Assembly (NCBI RefSeq): GCF_013177695.1
Contig: NZ_WOEY01000096.1
Span: 1 to 64,000, forward strand
Reading direction: 5' to 3'
Source: Paraburkholderia solitsugae
GTDB lineage: Bacteria; Pseudomonadota; Gammaproteobacteria; Burkholderiales; Burkholderiaceae
DNA: 64,000 nt
Part shown: one piece after another, positions 25,038 through 34,397 of the stretch
How positions within the stretch are numbered: position 1 is the stretch's first letter
How the letters are laid out: every line of letters begins with the position of its first letter
The notes under the pieces: model-generated
Database searches by the model: none
What the model was told of the DNA's origin: nothing
What the model saw: only the letters and a program-made list of their open reading frames with translations
Made by a program: the position numbers and the translations under genes

Positions 25038-25985
25038 CTACTGCTTATACACGCTCAATTCCTTCACGCGTGTGATCTTCTCGATGAGATTCGCGCCTTC
25101 CTCCATCAGGAAGCGTTTGAAGGCGACCGCAACCGGCGGCAGGCGCTTGTTTTTCCGATGCACGACGTACCAGTTGAGCATGACTGGAAAGGTCTCGACG
25201 TCGAGCACGACCAGATGACCGAGCTGCAACTCGAGACTGATCGTATGCGCGGACAGGAATGCGATGCCCATGCCGGCGATCACGGCTTGCTTGATCGTCT
25301 CGGTGCTCTTGATCTCCATCGCGATCTTAAGATTGGAAAGACGGCCGGCGAAGCCTTCCTCCATCGAATTCCATGTGTCCGAGCCGCGCTCGCGCACGAT
25401 GAAGGCCTCGCTCGCCAACTGGCTCATCTTGATGTTGCGCTTGTGCGCGAGCGGATGCGTGGGCGCCGCCACGATCACATAAGGGTGCGGCGCGAACGGC
25501 TCGTTGGTCGCGTCGGTTTCGTGCGGCGGGCGCACCATCACCGCGAGATCGGTCTGGTTGGTCGCGAGTTGATGCAACAGTTCCTCGCGATTGTGCACGG
25601 CGAGATTGAGCACGACGCCCGAGTAGCGCTGTGTGAATTCAGCCAGCAGGCGCGGAAAGAAGTAGTCGCCGGCGCTGATCACCGCGACGTTCAGCTTGCC
25701 GCCGGAGACGCCCTTGAGCTGACTCATCGCTTCATCGACTTCGTGGAACTGCTGAATGATCGCGCGGCTGTAGTGAAGCATCTCGGTGCCGGCCGGCGTC
25801 AGATAGATTTTTTTGCCGAGCTGTTCGAACAGCGGCAGCCCGGCGTGTTCCTCGAGTTGCCGGACCTGGGTGGAGACGGCGGGCTGCGTCAGATGCAATT
25901 CTTCCGCGGCACGGGAGAAGCTCAGGTGGCGCGCCACCGTTTCAAAGACCTTGAGTTGCCGCAGAGTCGCATTGCGCATCGTCAT
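25038..25985 (-). CDS. LysR-family transcriptional regulator
   Basis: 315 residues. The N-terminal winged helix (RQLKVFETVARHLSFSRAAEELHLTQPAVSTQVRQLEE-type segment, residues 9-46) and the two-lobed effector domain (from about residue 95) are standard. The wording is close to CbbR/CysB-like members. ATG codons at 25985 and 25979 are both possible; neither has a strong ribosome site. Divergent from the OxlT-type MFS gene across 373 bp, so it probably regulates that transporter. The effector is unknown, presumably an organic acid. Confidence 0.9.
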   Translation of the reverse strand: MTMRNATLRQLKVFETVARHLSFSRAAEELHLTQPAVSTQVRQLEEHAGLPLFEQLGKKIYLTPAGTEMLHYSRAIIQQFHEVDEAMSQLKGVSGGKLNVAVISAGDYFFPRLLAEFTQRYSGVVLNLAVHNREELLHQLATNQTDLAVMVRPPHETDATNEPFAPHPYVIVAAPTHPLAHKRNIKMSQLASEAFIVRERGSDTWNSMEEGFAGRLSNLKIAMEIKSTETIKQAVIAGMGIAFLSAHTISLELQLGHLVVLDVETFPVMLNWYVVHRKNKRLPPVAVAFKRFLMEEGANLIEKITRVKELSVYKQ

Positions 25986-26358
25986 GACCGATGTATAAAC
26001 AAACGTGAATCAACATAGTAACAAACTTTAATTATTAGTAATTCAGCAATGACCCTAGCATGGGCCTGTATAAGAAGCGGAATTGTCGGCGCTGCGCTCG
26101 GGTTAACGCTTGGATTCGAGGCGCGGCGGGGGATGCAGCGAAAAGTTCAGGCACTGCCGATGCTTAATTGATCGGAATAAAGAACTGACCCGAAAAGCGG
26201 TAATTCAGGCACGGCGGTTTTTTAAAAAATGCGAATTAAAGACGCAAATATTAAATATTCCCGAGTGGCAAGGCTATTCGGGTCACAACCCAAAGGTGAG
26301 ACGCATACGGTGCGGCGCGACTGCCGGTTGCACCCGATAAAAAGCGGAGACAACGCGC
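25986..26358. promoter_or_regulatory. Divergent LysR/MFS intergenic region
   Basis: 373 bp, markedly AT-rich for this genome at 26000-26060 (around AACTTTAATTATTAGTAATT) and 26215-26275, unlike the GC-rich surroundings. T-N11-A-type LysR sites would be expected here, but I could not single one out. No coding frame with a ribosome site was found. Confidence 0.4.
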
Positions 26359-27699
26359 ATGGACGATATCATTCAGCAAGCCACGGCACGCGTATTCTGG
26401 GCGAACCGTTGGTGGCAGCTCGTCATCGGCATGATGTGCATGGCATTGGTGGCCAATCTGCAATATGCATGGACGTTGTTCGTCACACCGATGAATGCGC
26501 GGCATCACTGGGGTGAAGCATCCATTCAACTCGCCTTCGCTATCTTTATCCTCACTGAAACGTGGCTCGTGCCGGTGGAGGGCTGGCTGGTCGACAAGTT
26601 CGGACCACGTCCGGTAGTCGCCGGCGGCGCGGTATGCGCCGGCCTCGCGTGGGTCATCAATTCGTATGCGACGACCTTGCCGATGCTGTATGTATCAGCA
26701 GTCATTGCCGGGATAGGTGCGGGCGGGGTGTACGGTACGTGCGTCGGCAATGCCTTGAAGTGGTTTCCGGACCGCCGCGGCCTGGCGGCCGGTCTGACTG
26801 CAGCAGGTTTTGGCGCCGGCGCGGCGGTCACGGTGATTCCGATCGCCAGCATGATCACGCGCTCGGGTTACGAGCACACCTTCCTGTTCTTCGGCATCCT
26901 GCAGGGTGTTTGCATACTCGCGCTCGCGTTGCTGTTGAAGAAGCCGAATTTGCGCCAGCAAGCTGCACCGAAGAAGAAGTTTGCCGTCACCAAAGTCGAC
27001 TACACTCCGGGCCAGATGATCAGGACACCGGTGTTCTGGGTGATCTACGTATCGTTTGTCGCAGTGGCGGCGGGCGGCTTGATGGCGACCGCGCAAATCG
27101 GCCCGATCGCGAAAGACTGGGGGCTCACGCGCATTCCGATGACGATCTTCGGCATGACCTTGCCGCTGCTCACCGCCACGCTTTCCATCGACAACGTCTG
27201 CAACGGCTTAACCCGCCCGCTGTGCGGTTTCATCTCCGACAAACTCGGCCGTGAAAATACGATGTTCGTGATCTTCATCGGTGAAGGCCTCGCGCTGCTC
27301 GGCCTCATGCAGTACGGCTCCAATCCGTATGCGTTCATGACGTTCGCCGCGTTGATCTTCCTGTTCTGGGGCGAAATCTTCTCGATCTTTCCGGCGATTT
27401 GCGCCGACACCTTCGGCAGCAAATATGCGGCGGCCAATGCGGGCACCTTGTACACCGCGAAGGGCACGGCCTCACTGCTCGTACCGATTGCTTCGGTGCT
27501 GTCGGCCACGGGCGGATGGAGTCTCGTCTTTATCGTCTCCGCCGTGGTTACTATCGCCGCGGGCATTTCCGCGAAGTTCGTCCTCGCGCCAATGCGCTCG
27601 CGCTGGATCGAAGCGCACAACCAGCCGCAGGGCGTGCTGGCCGTGGCCGGCAGCAAGACCTCGCGGCTTGGCCGTTGGCCTGAGCAGTCAGGGGAATAG
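26359..27699 (+). CDS. MFS transporter, oxalate/formate antiporter (OxlT)-like
   Basis: 446 residues, 12 predicted helices. The start region (RVFWANRWWQLVIGMMCMALVANLQYAWTLF) and helix-1 to 3 wording NLQYAWTLFV / DKFGPRPVVAGG resemble the oxalate:formate antiporter family. A basic charged loop is present between helices 6 and 7 (KKPNLRQQAAPKKKF). GGAGA lies 10 nt upstream of the ATG. Expected to exchange or import a small (di)carboxylate. Together with frc and the TPP enzyme it makes an oxalate- or hydroxyacid-linked gene set, although it is in a separate transcription unit. Confidence 0.88.
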   Translation: MDDIIQQATARVFWANRWWQLVIGMMCMALVANLQYAWTLFVTPMNARHHWGEASIQLAFAIFILTETWLVPVEGWLVDKFGPRPVVAGGAVCAGLAWVINSYATTLPMLYVSAVIAGIGAGGVYGTCVGNALKWFPDRRGLAAGLTAAGFGAGAAVTVIPIASMITRSGYEHTFLFFGILQGVCILALALLLKKPNLRQQAAPKKKFAVTKVDYTPGQMIRTPVFWVIYVSFVAVAAGGLMATAQIGPIAKDWGLTRIPMTIFGMTLPLLTATLSIDNVCNGLTRPLCGFISDKLGRENTMFVIFIGEGLALLGLMQYGSNPYAFMTFAALIFLFWGEIFSIFPAICADTFGSKYAAANAGTLYTAKGTASLLVPIASVLSATGGWSLVFIVSAVVTIAAGISAKFVLAPMRSRWIEAHNQPQGVLAVAGSKTSRLGRWPEQSGE

Positions 27700-27729
27700 G
27701 GTGAGCTGCCCAAGCCCGGCAGTGACGTC

Positions 27730-28683
27730 ATGAATGTCTCGCTACAGCAACTCAAGGTGTTTGTCGCCGTCGCGCGTGAACGGAGCTTTACGCGCGCGGC
27801 GCGCCAGTTCGATCTAACGCAGTCGGCGGTGAGCCGTTGTGTGCGCGAACTGGAAGACGCTGTCGAATTGAAACTATTCGACCGCACCACGCGCCAGGTC
27901 GAATTGACTCATGCGGGCGCGAGTCTGGAGCGCAGAATCGGCCGCCTGCTCGATGAAATCGAATTGACGCTGCGCGAGGAGCGTGCCGCTTTCGACGGAC
28001 ACACCGGCGTGGTTGTGCTGGCGAGCAATCCCGTGTTGTCGTCGAGCTGGGTGGCTCAAGGACTTGCTCGTTGTGCGTCGGCGTTTCCCGAGCTGATCGT
28101 GTCCGTCAAGGATCAACCGCAAAGCAGTGTGCTCGCGAGTGTCGAACAGGGGGAAGTGGACTTCGGCGTGGTCTCGGTGGCGGAGCCCCTGGTCGCCGAT
28201 CAGTTGCACGCGCAAGTGGTTTTCACGACGCCACTCCATGTGGTGATGCCGCCGGCGCATCCGCTGGCGCGGCAAGCCGGCGTCGCATGGCGCGCGTTGC
28301 AGGAATGCGCGCTCGTCACGCTGAATGCCGATGCGGGCGTGCGCGCCGCGCTCGAACTCGCCTTCAGTGCGTATGGCCTGAAGCGACGGCCGGTGCAGGA
28401 ACTCGGACACGTCGCGGCGGTGTCGCGCATGGTTGAGCTGGGTATCGGCATCGGCGTTTTACCTGTCGATGGACATTGGCCCACGCCCGGCGCGTCACTG
28501 GTGAGCCGGCCGCTGGTCCCCGAGATGACTCTGACGACGCTGCTCGTGCATCGCCGCAACCGCTCCCTCAGACCCAACGCCGCGGCGGCATGGGCGCAGT
28601 TCGCCGCGCTGGCCGATCCGCTGCCGGTCAGCCCACCCAGCCCATGCAACATCCCACGCAAGGAGCCTCATGATGGAAACTGA
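27730..28683 (+). CDS. LysR-family transcriptional regulator
   Basis: 317 residues. The winged-helix segment is NVSLQQLKVFVAVARERSFT...QFDLTQSAVSRCVRELED, then a substrate-binding domain of PBP type II (about 90-300). It lies 30 nt after the MFS stop. Its last 14 nt overlap the start of the aldehyde dehydrogenase gene, so the three genes are likely co-transcribed. Unusual arrangement: a LysR gene in the same direction and inside the unit it may control. Confidence 0.9.
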   Translation: MNVSLQQLKVFVAVARERSFTRAARQFDLTQSAVSRCVRELEDAVELKLFDRTTRQVELTHAGASLERRIGRLLDEIELTLREERAAFDGHTGVVVLASNPVLSSSWVAQGLARCASAFPELIVSVKDQPQSSVLASVEQGEVDFGVVSVAEPLVADQLHAQVVFTTPLHVVMPPAHPLARQAGVAWRALQECALVTLNADAGVRAALELAFSAYGLKRRPVQELGHVAAVSRMVELGIGIGVLPVDGHWPTPGASLVSRPLVPEMTLTTLLVHRRNRSLRPNAAAAWAQFAALADPLPVSPPSPCNIPRKEPHDGN

Positions 28684-30124
28684 AACCGACCTCAGGCACC
28701 ATGATCTGCTGATCGACGGCAAGCGCTTACCGCCTGGCACCGGCGAATATTCCGTCGACATCAACCCGGCGACCGAAGAGCCGATTGCGCTGGTTGCGCA
28801 AGGTAGCGCCGCCGATGTCGATATCGCGGTACACGCGGCGCGCGCCGCGTTGAAAGCTTGGAATTCGATTCGGGCAGCCGAGCGAGGCCGCATCCTGATG
28901 CGTCTCGCCGGCCTGATGCGCGCAAATCTGGAGGAGCTCGCCGCGCTCGAAAGCCTCGACGCCGGCAAACCGATCTCCGCGGTGATGCGCCAGGATATTC
29001 CGGCCGCGATCGATACGCTCGAATACTACGCAGGCTGGTGCGACAAGATCAACGGGCAGGTGATGCCGGTGCGTCCCGATGCATTGACCTACACGTTGCG
29101 TGAGCCGGTCGGCGTGGTTGCCGCGATCGTGCCGTGGAATTTCCCGCTGATGATCGGGATGTGGAAGATCGCACCGGCGCTGGCGTGTGGTTGCACGCTG
29201 ATCGTCAAGCCGGCGGAGATCACGCCGCTCACCGCATTGCGCGTCGGCGAACTCGCGCTCGAAGCGGGTGTGCCGCCGGGAGTCCTGAACATCGTCACCG
29301 GCAAGGGGCGGGTGGTTGGCGATGCGCTCGTGACGCATCCCGGCATCGACAAAGTGACGTTCACGGGCTCGCCTTCCGTGGGGCGCGGCATTCTGCAGGG
29401 CGCCGCCGGCAACTTCAAGCGCGTCACGCTGGAGCTCGGCGGCAAATCGGCGAACCTGATCTTCCCGGATGCGAATCTCGACAATGCGGTGCGAGCCGCG
29501 GCGTCGGGCATTTTCTTCAACACCGGCCAGGTCTGTTCGGCAGGCTCGCGGATTCTGGCTCATCGCGATGTGTACGACGAAGTGGTCGAGCGTCTCGCAG
29601 CGCGTGCGAAGTCGATCAAGGTCGGCGATCCGGCGGCGCGCGAAACGGCGATGGGGCCGCTGATCTCCGCGGCGCAGATGAAGACCGTGCTCGGCTATGT
29701 CGAGCGTGGGCGATCCGAAGAGGCATCACTCGTGACCGGCGGTGCGCGGGTCGGCGAGCGCGGATTCTTCGTCGAGCCGACGGTGTTCGCCAACGTCGAG
29801 CATGAAATGCGCATTTCGCAGGAGGAGATCTTTGGACCGGTGGCGAGCGTGATCCGCTTTGACGACGAAGCCGATGCGATACGTATCGCCAATGGCACGT
29901 TGTATAGCCTCGCGGCCGGCGTGTGGAGCGCGGATATCGGCCGGGTGCACCGGGTTGCGCGTGACCTGAAAGCGGGAACGGTGTGGATCAATACCTACGG
30001 TTATACCGATGTGCGCTTGCCATGGGGTGGCTCCGGCGATTCCGGCTTTGGCCGCGAGCACGGCGACGTGGCGATTGAAAACTTCACCGAGCCGAAAGCG
30101 GTGTGGCTGGCGATCGATCAATAG
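28670..30124 (+). CDS. NAD(P)-dependent aldehyde dehydrogenase
   Basis: 484 residues of the ALDH superfamily. The general-base glutamate is in TLELGGKSAN (about residue 258) and the nucleophilic cysteine in FFNTGQVCSAGSR (about 291). The NAD-site PWNFPLMIGMWKIAPAL and C-terminal PWGGSGDSGFGRE are present. AAGGAG lies just upstream of the double ATG at 28670. It oxidises an aldehyde to the acid. In the proposed module it would take the aldehyde released by the TPP lyase, but betaine-aldehyde- or semialdehyde-type substrates are equally possible. Confidence 0.92.
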   Translation: MMETETDLRHHDLLIDGKRLPPGTGEYSVDINPATEEPIALVAQGSAADVDIAVHAARAALKAWNSIRAAERGRILMRLAGLMRANLEELAALESLDAGKPISAVMRQDIPAAIDTLEYYAGWCDKINGQVMPVRPDALTYTLREPVGVVAAIVPWNFPLMIGMWKIAPALACGCTLIVKPAEITPLTALRVGELALEAGVPPGVLNIVTGKGRVVGDALVTHPGIDKVTFTGSPSVGRGILQGAAGNFKRVTLELGGKSANLIFPDANLDNAVRAAASGIFFNTGQVCSAGSRILAHRDVYDEVVERLAARAKSIKVGDPAARETAMGPLISAAQMKTVLGYVERGRSEEASLVTGGARVGERGFFVEPTVFANVEHEMRISQEEIFGPVASVIRFDDEADAIRIANGTLYSLAAGVWSADIGRVHRVARDLKAGTVWINTYGYTDVRLPWGGSGDSGFGREHGDVAIENFTEPKAVWLAIDQ

Positions 30125-30130
30125 CGGTGT

Positions 30131-30166
30131 AAAAAGAGGATCGAACGCGTGACGTTCGATCCTTTC
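30131..30166 (+). terminator. Terminator after the aldehyde dehydrogenase gene
   Basis: AGGATCGAACG (30137-30147) pairs with CGTTCGATCCT (30153-30163) around CGTGA, flanked by A5 before and TTTCC after. It is shared by the convergent reductase gene. Confidence 0.8.
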
Positions 30167-30206
30167 CTGAAGCGCCTGAGAGGTAGGTCGCGGCGCGCGT
30201 TGGCGC

Positions 30207-31184
30207 TCAATCGCCCTGCAATGCCATCCGCTCGCGCAGTTTGACGAGAGCAAGCACGACGTCGATGGTCGGCGTGGGCTCGGCAACGAGACGGCCCATT
30301 TCCTGCACGACCGTTAATAGCGGATCGATCTCCATCGGACGGCGGTTTTCCAGATCGACCAGCGTCGAGGTCTTATGTGCGCCGACCGCACCCGCACCGT
30401 CGATGCGTTTTTCCACGTCGACGCGAAAATGCACGCCGAACTGATCCGCAATGCGCTTGGCTTCCAGCATCATCGTGCGCGATACCGCACGCGTGCCGGG
30501 GTCGCTGGTGAGGACATCGAGCGTAGCGTGGGTCAATGCGCTGATCGGATTGAAGCATAGGTTGCCCCACAGCTTGAGCCAGATTTCATCGCGGATGTTG
30601 TCGCGGATCGGCGCGTCGAATCCTGCTGCCTGCATGATTTCGTGCAATTGTTGAATGCGCGGCGTGCGTTCGCCGCTCGGCTCGCCGATCGGGAATTTCT
30701 TGCCGTACACGTGCTTGATGACGCCCGGTTCGACGATCTCCGCGGCGGGATAGAGCACGCAGCCGATCGCGCGTTCGGGACCGAGCCGGGTCCATTGGCT
30801 GCCGTCCGGGTCGATGCTGGCGAGGCGCGTGCCGGCGAATTTTCCGCTGTGCCGGTAAAAGTACCAATAAGGGATGCCGTTGACGCCGGTGACGATGGCC
30901 GTGTGCTTGCCGAGGAGCGGCTGCATGGTATCGACCACGCCAGGCAGCGAATGCGCCTTCAGCGTGACGATCACGAAGTCCTGCACACCGAGTTCGCGCG
31001 GGTCGGACGTGCAGCGCACCGGCGCGCTGAACGTTTCGCCATCCATGATCAGGCGCGCGCCGTGTTCGCGCATCGCCGCAAGATGCGGGCCTCGCGCAAC
31101 GAAGCTCACATTCGCGCCGGCACGCGCCAGTTGCACGCCCATCAAACCGCCAATCGCTCCTGCTCCGAAGATACAGACCTTCAT
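30207..31184 (-). CDS. 2-dehydropantoate 2-reductase family protein (ketopantoate reductase-like)
   Basis: 325 residues from the ATG at 31184; the longer frame is not supported. The N-terminal Rossmann motif MKVCIFGAGAIGGLMG is typical. The catalytic lysine/asparagine region (HVYGKKFPIGE, then ...KLWGNLCFNPISALT with the family Lys and Asn) sits near residues 170-220. It would reduce ketopantoate or another 2-oxo acid with NADPH. The gene next to an aldehyde dehydrogenase is not a pantothenate-operon context, so a catabolic 2-ketoacid reductase role is possible. Genomes of this group often have several copies. Confidence 0.88.
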   Translation of the reverse strand: MKVCIFGAGAIGGLMGVQLARAGANVSFVARGPHLAAMREHGARLIMDGETFSAPVRCTSDPRELGVQDFVIVTLKAHSLPGVVDTMQPLLGKHTAIVTGVNGIPYWYFYRHSGKFAGTRLASIDPDGSQWTRLGPERAIGCVLYPAAEIVEPGVIKHVYGKKFPIGEPSGERTPRIQQLHEIMQAAGFDAPIRDNIRDEIWLKLWGNLCFNPISALTHATLDVLTSDPGTRAVSRTMMLEAKRIADQFGVHFRVDVEKRIDGAGAVGAHKTSTLVDLENRRPMEIDPLLTVVQEMGRLVAEPTPTIDVVLALVKLRERMALQGD

Positions 31185-31448
31185 GATGCCGCCCCTGTGA
31201 CGATGAGAAATCGTTTGCCCAATGCCGCATCTCGTCTTGCCGCGGCGGCGGGTCACTCTTCGAGCATAGGGGTGCAGGACGATTGCAGATAGTTAAAGTT
31301 TCTGCGGCCGTGCATTAGCTATCGTTTATAGATGCGCCAATGGGCGGCTATCATGAAGGTTTCGACGGAGCGAAAGGATGCCTTGCAGTCAAGGCGTTAC
31401 CGGATAGATAGTTCGGTAAGCTTAATATCGTGTTTCGGAACTGGCGTG

Positions 31449-32069
31449 TTAGGTCCGCCGCACCAGCAAAAAGCTCGCGCCGATCACCGCCAGAAACGCC
31501 CCGCAGCAGCGATTGAACCACCGGCGAACCTTGGCGCGAACCAGCCACTTGCCAAGGTGCATGCCAGCCCAGGAATAAAGCGCGATCGCCACCCATTCGA
31601 GCACCAGAAAGCTCGCGCCGAGCACCGCGAACTGCGGCAGCATCGGTTTGGCGATATCGACGAACTGCGGTAAAAATGCGGTGAAAACCAGAATCGCCTT
31701 GGGATTGCCTGCCGCCACGAGACACTCCTGCCGCGCAATTCGCCAGAGCGACGCATCGTCCTGCTGGGTCGTATCGATGGCCGGCGCGTCGCTGCGCCAC
31801 AACTGGATGGCAAGCCAGATCAGATACGCGGCGCCGGCCAGTTTGATCGCAAGAAAGAACCACTCGGATGCGTGCAACACGACGGCGAGGCCGGTCGCCG
31901 CCAACACCAGCATCAACGCGAACGCAACCAGCCGGCCAGTGCCACCGACGAACGCCGTCATGAAGCCGTGACGCGCGGCGACGTTGATCGATAGAAGATT
32001 GTTCGGGCCGGGCGCGAGGTTGATCGCGAAGCAGGCGGGCAGGAAGAACAGCCAGGCGGTGATAGACAT
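31449..32069 (-). CDS. LysE-family amino-acid exporter
   Basis: 206 residues from the ATG at 32069. Six hydrophobic helices, with the family signature NLAPGPNNLLSINVAARHGF near the N terminus and AAGNPKAILVFTAFLPQF in the centre (NPK motif). The GTG 12 nt upstream is also in frame. Expected to export an amino acid or related metabolite across the inner membrane. Neighbours are unrelated (reductase and lipoprotein). Confidence 0.9.
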   Translation of the reverse strand: MSITAWLFFLPACFAINLAPGPNNLLSINVAARHGFMTAFVGGTGRLVAFALMLVLAATGLAVVLHASEWFFLAIKLAGAAYLIWLAIQLWRSDAPAIDTTQQDDASLWRIARQECLVAAGNPKAILVFTAFLPQFVDIAKPMLPQFAVLGASFLVLEWVAIALYSWAGMHLGKWLVRAKVRRWFNRCCGAFLAVIGASFLLVRRT

Positions 32070-32209
32070 GACGGCTCGCACGGAGAGGGGGACGGAATTG
32101 CAGAATCGGGCGCGCGGAACAGCAGACGCCAGTGACGCCCTGATTCTGCGCTTTCCCGATATTTCCCAATTGTAGCGAATCGGCAGACCGTGCCGGTTCA
32201 GCCGCCCGC

Positions 32210-32749
32210 TCAGTTCACCGATTCGACGAAGCCCGGGTCGCTGATCAACGCATCGACGCTCAGCTTGACCGTGTCTTCAATGGCGATGGTATTGCTGGTG
32301 AATTTAGGCGACTTCTGCCGGACCGTCTTGGTGGTTGAGAACACAACCTTCTGGGTCGCGGCATCGGTCACGACGTAGCGCATTTTCAGTGTCCAGAATG
32401 CCGGCGACCGCGAGTCGTCTACCGTGAACGTCTCAATGCTGCCGCTCAGAACCTTCCTGCCTTCGGTGAGATGAAAGCCGGCGATCCGCAAGCTGCTTGC
32501 GATGCTATTGCGCACGGTCTCATTGATATCGGTTTTTAGCACGATGCCGGTCATTGCCGTGTTTTCGATCCGGTTCGGCGAAACCTGGCCGGTGCGGGCC
32601 GGCATGTAGGCGAAATCGCTGGCGGGGGCGACGCTGAGCCAGCCGGTTGGATGCGCGGCCGCGCGCGGTGGGGAGTTCAGGCCGAACCACGACCAGGAGC
32701 AGGCCGATAGCATCAACGGCAGTGCGACGACGCCGCAACCCTTGATCAC
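32210..32749 (-). CDS. Predicted lipoprotein of unknown function
   Basis: 179 residues with a lipobox: the signal peptide ends LPLMLSAC, so Cys17 would be lipidated. The mature part has about 160 residues with a TGIVLKTDINETVRNSIASSLRIAGFHL segment that resembles small outer-membrane lipoproteins of the YajG type in size and wording. I cannot name a function. The start at 32749 is the ATG in front of the signal peptide. Confidence 0.7.
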   Translation of the reverse strand: MIKGCGVVALPLMLSACSWSWFGLNSPPRAAAHPTGWLSVAPASDFAYMPARTGQVSPNRIENTAMTGIVLKTDINETVRNSIASSLRIAGFHLTEGRKVLSGSIETFTVDDSRSPAFWTLKMRYVVTDAATQKVVFSTTKTVRQKSPKFTSNTIAIEDTVKLSVDALISDPGFVESVN

Positions 32750-32928
32750 AGTGGATCTCAGGGCCGGACGCTGGGGACCGAGCGATGGCCGCAGAGACTG
32801 ACTCTGTTGCGGCGACTCGGGCGCTGTGCTGGAAAAAGCGGCGTTCGAGGTCAGAGGAGTTGCCTTTCAGGTTGAATCATCCCGGTACAGAACAGCATGG
32901 TAACAGCGAGCCGATCCCGTGCATCTTC

Positions 32929-33516
32929 TTAGCTGGAAAACCCGGCCTTCCCCTGGGTCATATCCACCAGGGCTAGCCGGGCATCATCTACCGCATTGAC
33001 GGGCAATCGGACAGTCATCTTCACCAGCATCCCGTAGGCACTGTCTACGAGTCCGTAACCTTCAGCCTCGATCCATCTGCGCACTTTCGCTTCATCGGCG
33101 TAGCTCACTTCGACGCTCAGCGTGACCTGAGCAATCCGCTCCACGCGCGGCGCGTCCAATAGCGCTGTAGCAATCGCGTCGGTATACGCGCGCACCAACC
33201 CGCCTGCGCCCAGTTTCACACCGCCGTAATACCGTACGACAGCGGCCAGCACGCCGTCCAGATCATGATGCCGCAGCACTTCGAGAATCGGCCGGCCCGC
33301 TGTTCCGGACGGCTCGCCGTCGTCGGACATGCCTGACTGGCCGCCTGCGAGCAACGCCCAGCACACATGCGTCGCGCCGGGATGCGCGTCGCGCAGACGG
33401 CGCAACTCGGCCATCGCGGCGTCGCGGTCGGCGACCGGTATCGCGTGCGCGATGAAACGGCTCTTGCGAATCTCGAGTTCCGCAGAGAGCGGTGCGGGCA
33501 AGGTATAGGTGGGCAA
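32929..33516 (-). CDS. yigZ: IMPACT/YigZ family protein
   Basis: 195 residues. The family core is unmistakable: KSRFIAHAIPV near residue 18, ATHVCWALLAGG, then SDDGEPSGTAGRPILE at about 64-79 and VVRYYGGVKLGAGGLVRAY at about 91-109. A C-terminal UPF0029-like RNA-binding-type domain follows. YigZ proteins are conserved and may bind nucleic acid, with a related role in translation control proposed for eukaryotic IMPACT. Exact function is unknown. A single gene facing its own convergent-free neighbourhood. Confidence 0.9.
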   Translation of the reverse strand: MPTYTLPAPLSAELEIRKSRFIAHAIPVADRDAAMAELRRLRDAHPGATHVCWALLAGGQSGMSDDGEPSGTAGRPILEVLRHHDLDGVLAAVVRYYGGVKLGAGGLVRAYTDAIATALLDAPRVERIAQVTLSVEVSYADEAKVRRWIEAEGYGLVDSAYGMLVKMTVRLPVNAVDDARLALVDMTQGKAGFSS

Positions 33517-33679
33517 GGCAAAGACTTCAGTGGACGAAAAATGCGGACCTCATGGGAGTCTCATGCGGCCCTGTGCCCGCCATGGTAACGGATCGTCGAT
33601 GGGTCATCGGCGAATGTCTATAATCGTTGGCTGAACACGTGACTGTCCGCTGAACAGGGCGCACGACCAAGGAGACGAC

Positions 33680-34306
33680 ATGCTTGATCTTTCCACGCTA
33701 GGAACATTCGTTGCCGTTGTACTAGGGCTCTTTCTGATTCCCGGGCCGGCCGTGCTACTGGTGTTGACTCGCACGGTGCATGGTGGGCGCAAGGCCGGCA
33801 TACTCACCGGTCTCGGTATTGCGGTTGGCGATTTCATCCACGCGTTAGGCGCCGCGGTCGGTCTGTCGGCTCTGCTGATGACCTCAGCGCTAGCCTTCAA
33901 TGCCGTGAAGTTCCTCGGTGCCGCCTATCTGGTCTATCTGGGCATCCGTGCCTTGCGCGAAAAGCAGGCGAGCGCGCATTTGCCGGCAGTCGCACCGGTA
34001 TCCGCTTCCAAGGCTTTCTTTCAGGCGATCCCCGCCGAAGTGTTGAACCCCAAGACCGCGTTGTTTTTCCTCGCGTTCCTGCCGCAGTTCGTTCGCCCTG
34101 AGCATGGTTCTTCGTTCCTGCAGTTCACGATGCTCGGACTCATCTTCGTCGGCATGAGCGCGCTTTATACAACGTCGATCGTGCTGACCATTCGTCCGCT
34201 GGGCAAGCTCGTCAAGCGCCTGACATGGCTCGGCCGCTGGCAAAACAAGATCATCGGCGTGCTGTTCATTTCGCTCGGCCTGCGCGTCGCCACGCAAACG
34301 CGCTGA
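33680..34306 (+). CDS. LysE-family translocator (second copy)
   Basis: 208 residues. LIPGPAVLLVLTRTVHGGRKAGI opens the protein and PAEVLNPKTALFFLAFLPQFV holds the NPK motif. Six helices are predicted. AAGGAG lies 6 nt upstream of the ATG. Closer to RhtB/threonine-efflux-like members than the exporter at 31449, with which it shares only family-level similarity. Confidence 0.9.
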   Translation: MLDLSTLGTFVAVVLGLFLIPGPAVLLVLTRTVHGGRKAGILTGLGIAVGDFIHALGAAVGLSALLMTSALAFNAVKFLGAAYLVYLGIRALREKQASAHLPAVAPVSASKAFFQAIPAEVLNPKTALFFLAFLPQFVRPEHGSSFLQFTMLGLIFVGMSALYTTSIVLTIRPLGKLVKRLTWLGRWQNKIIGVLFISLGLRVATQTR

Positions 34307-34369
34307 CGAATCTGCACGCCTCTGCACGCCGTTTCATTCCGCCGCGCAGAAACATGCTGCCGTGCTTGC

Positions 34370-34397
34370 GCTAGATTGCGCTAGATTGCGCTAGATA
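34370..34397. repeat. Short tandem repeat at the end of the LexA-box gene
   Basis: The 10-bp unit CTAGATTGCG occurs twice in full at 34371-34390 and is followed by CTAGAT. Each unit contains CTA (TAG on the minus strand), giving successive stop codons behind the gene at 34391. Confidence 0.7.

Noticed and set aside
24906..26018. A 370-codon frame on the plus strand
   Set aside because: Antisense to the LysR gene at 25038-25985.
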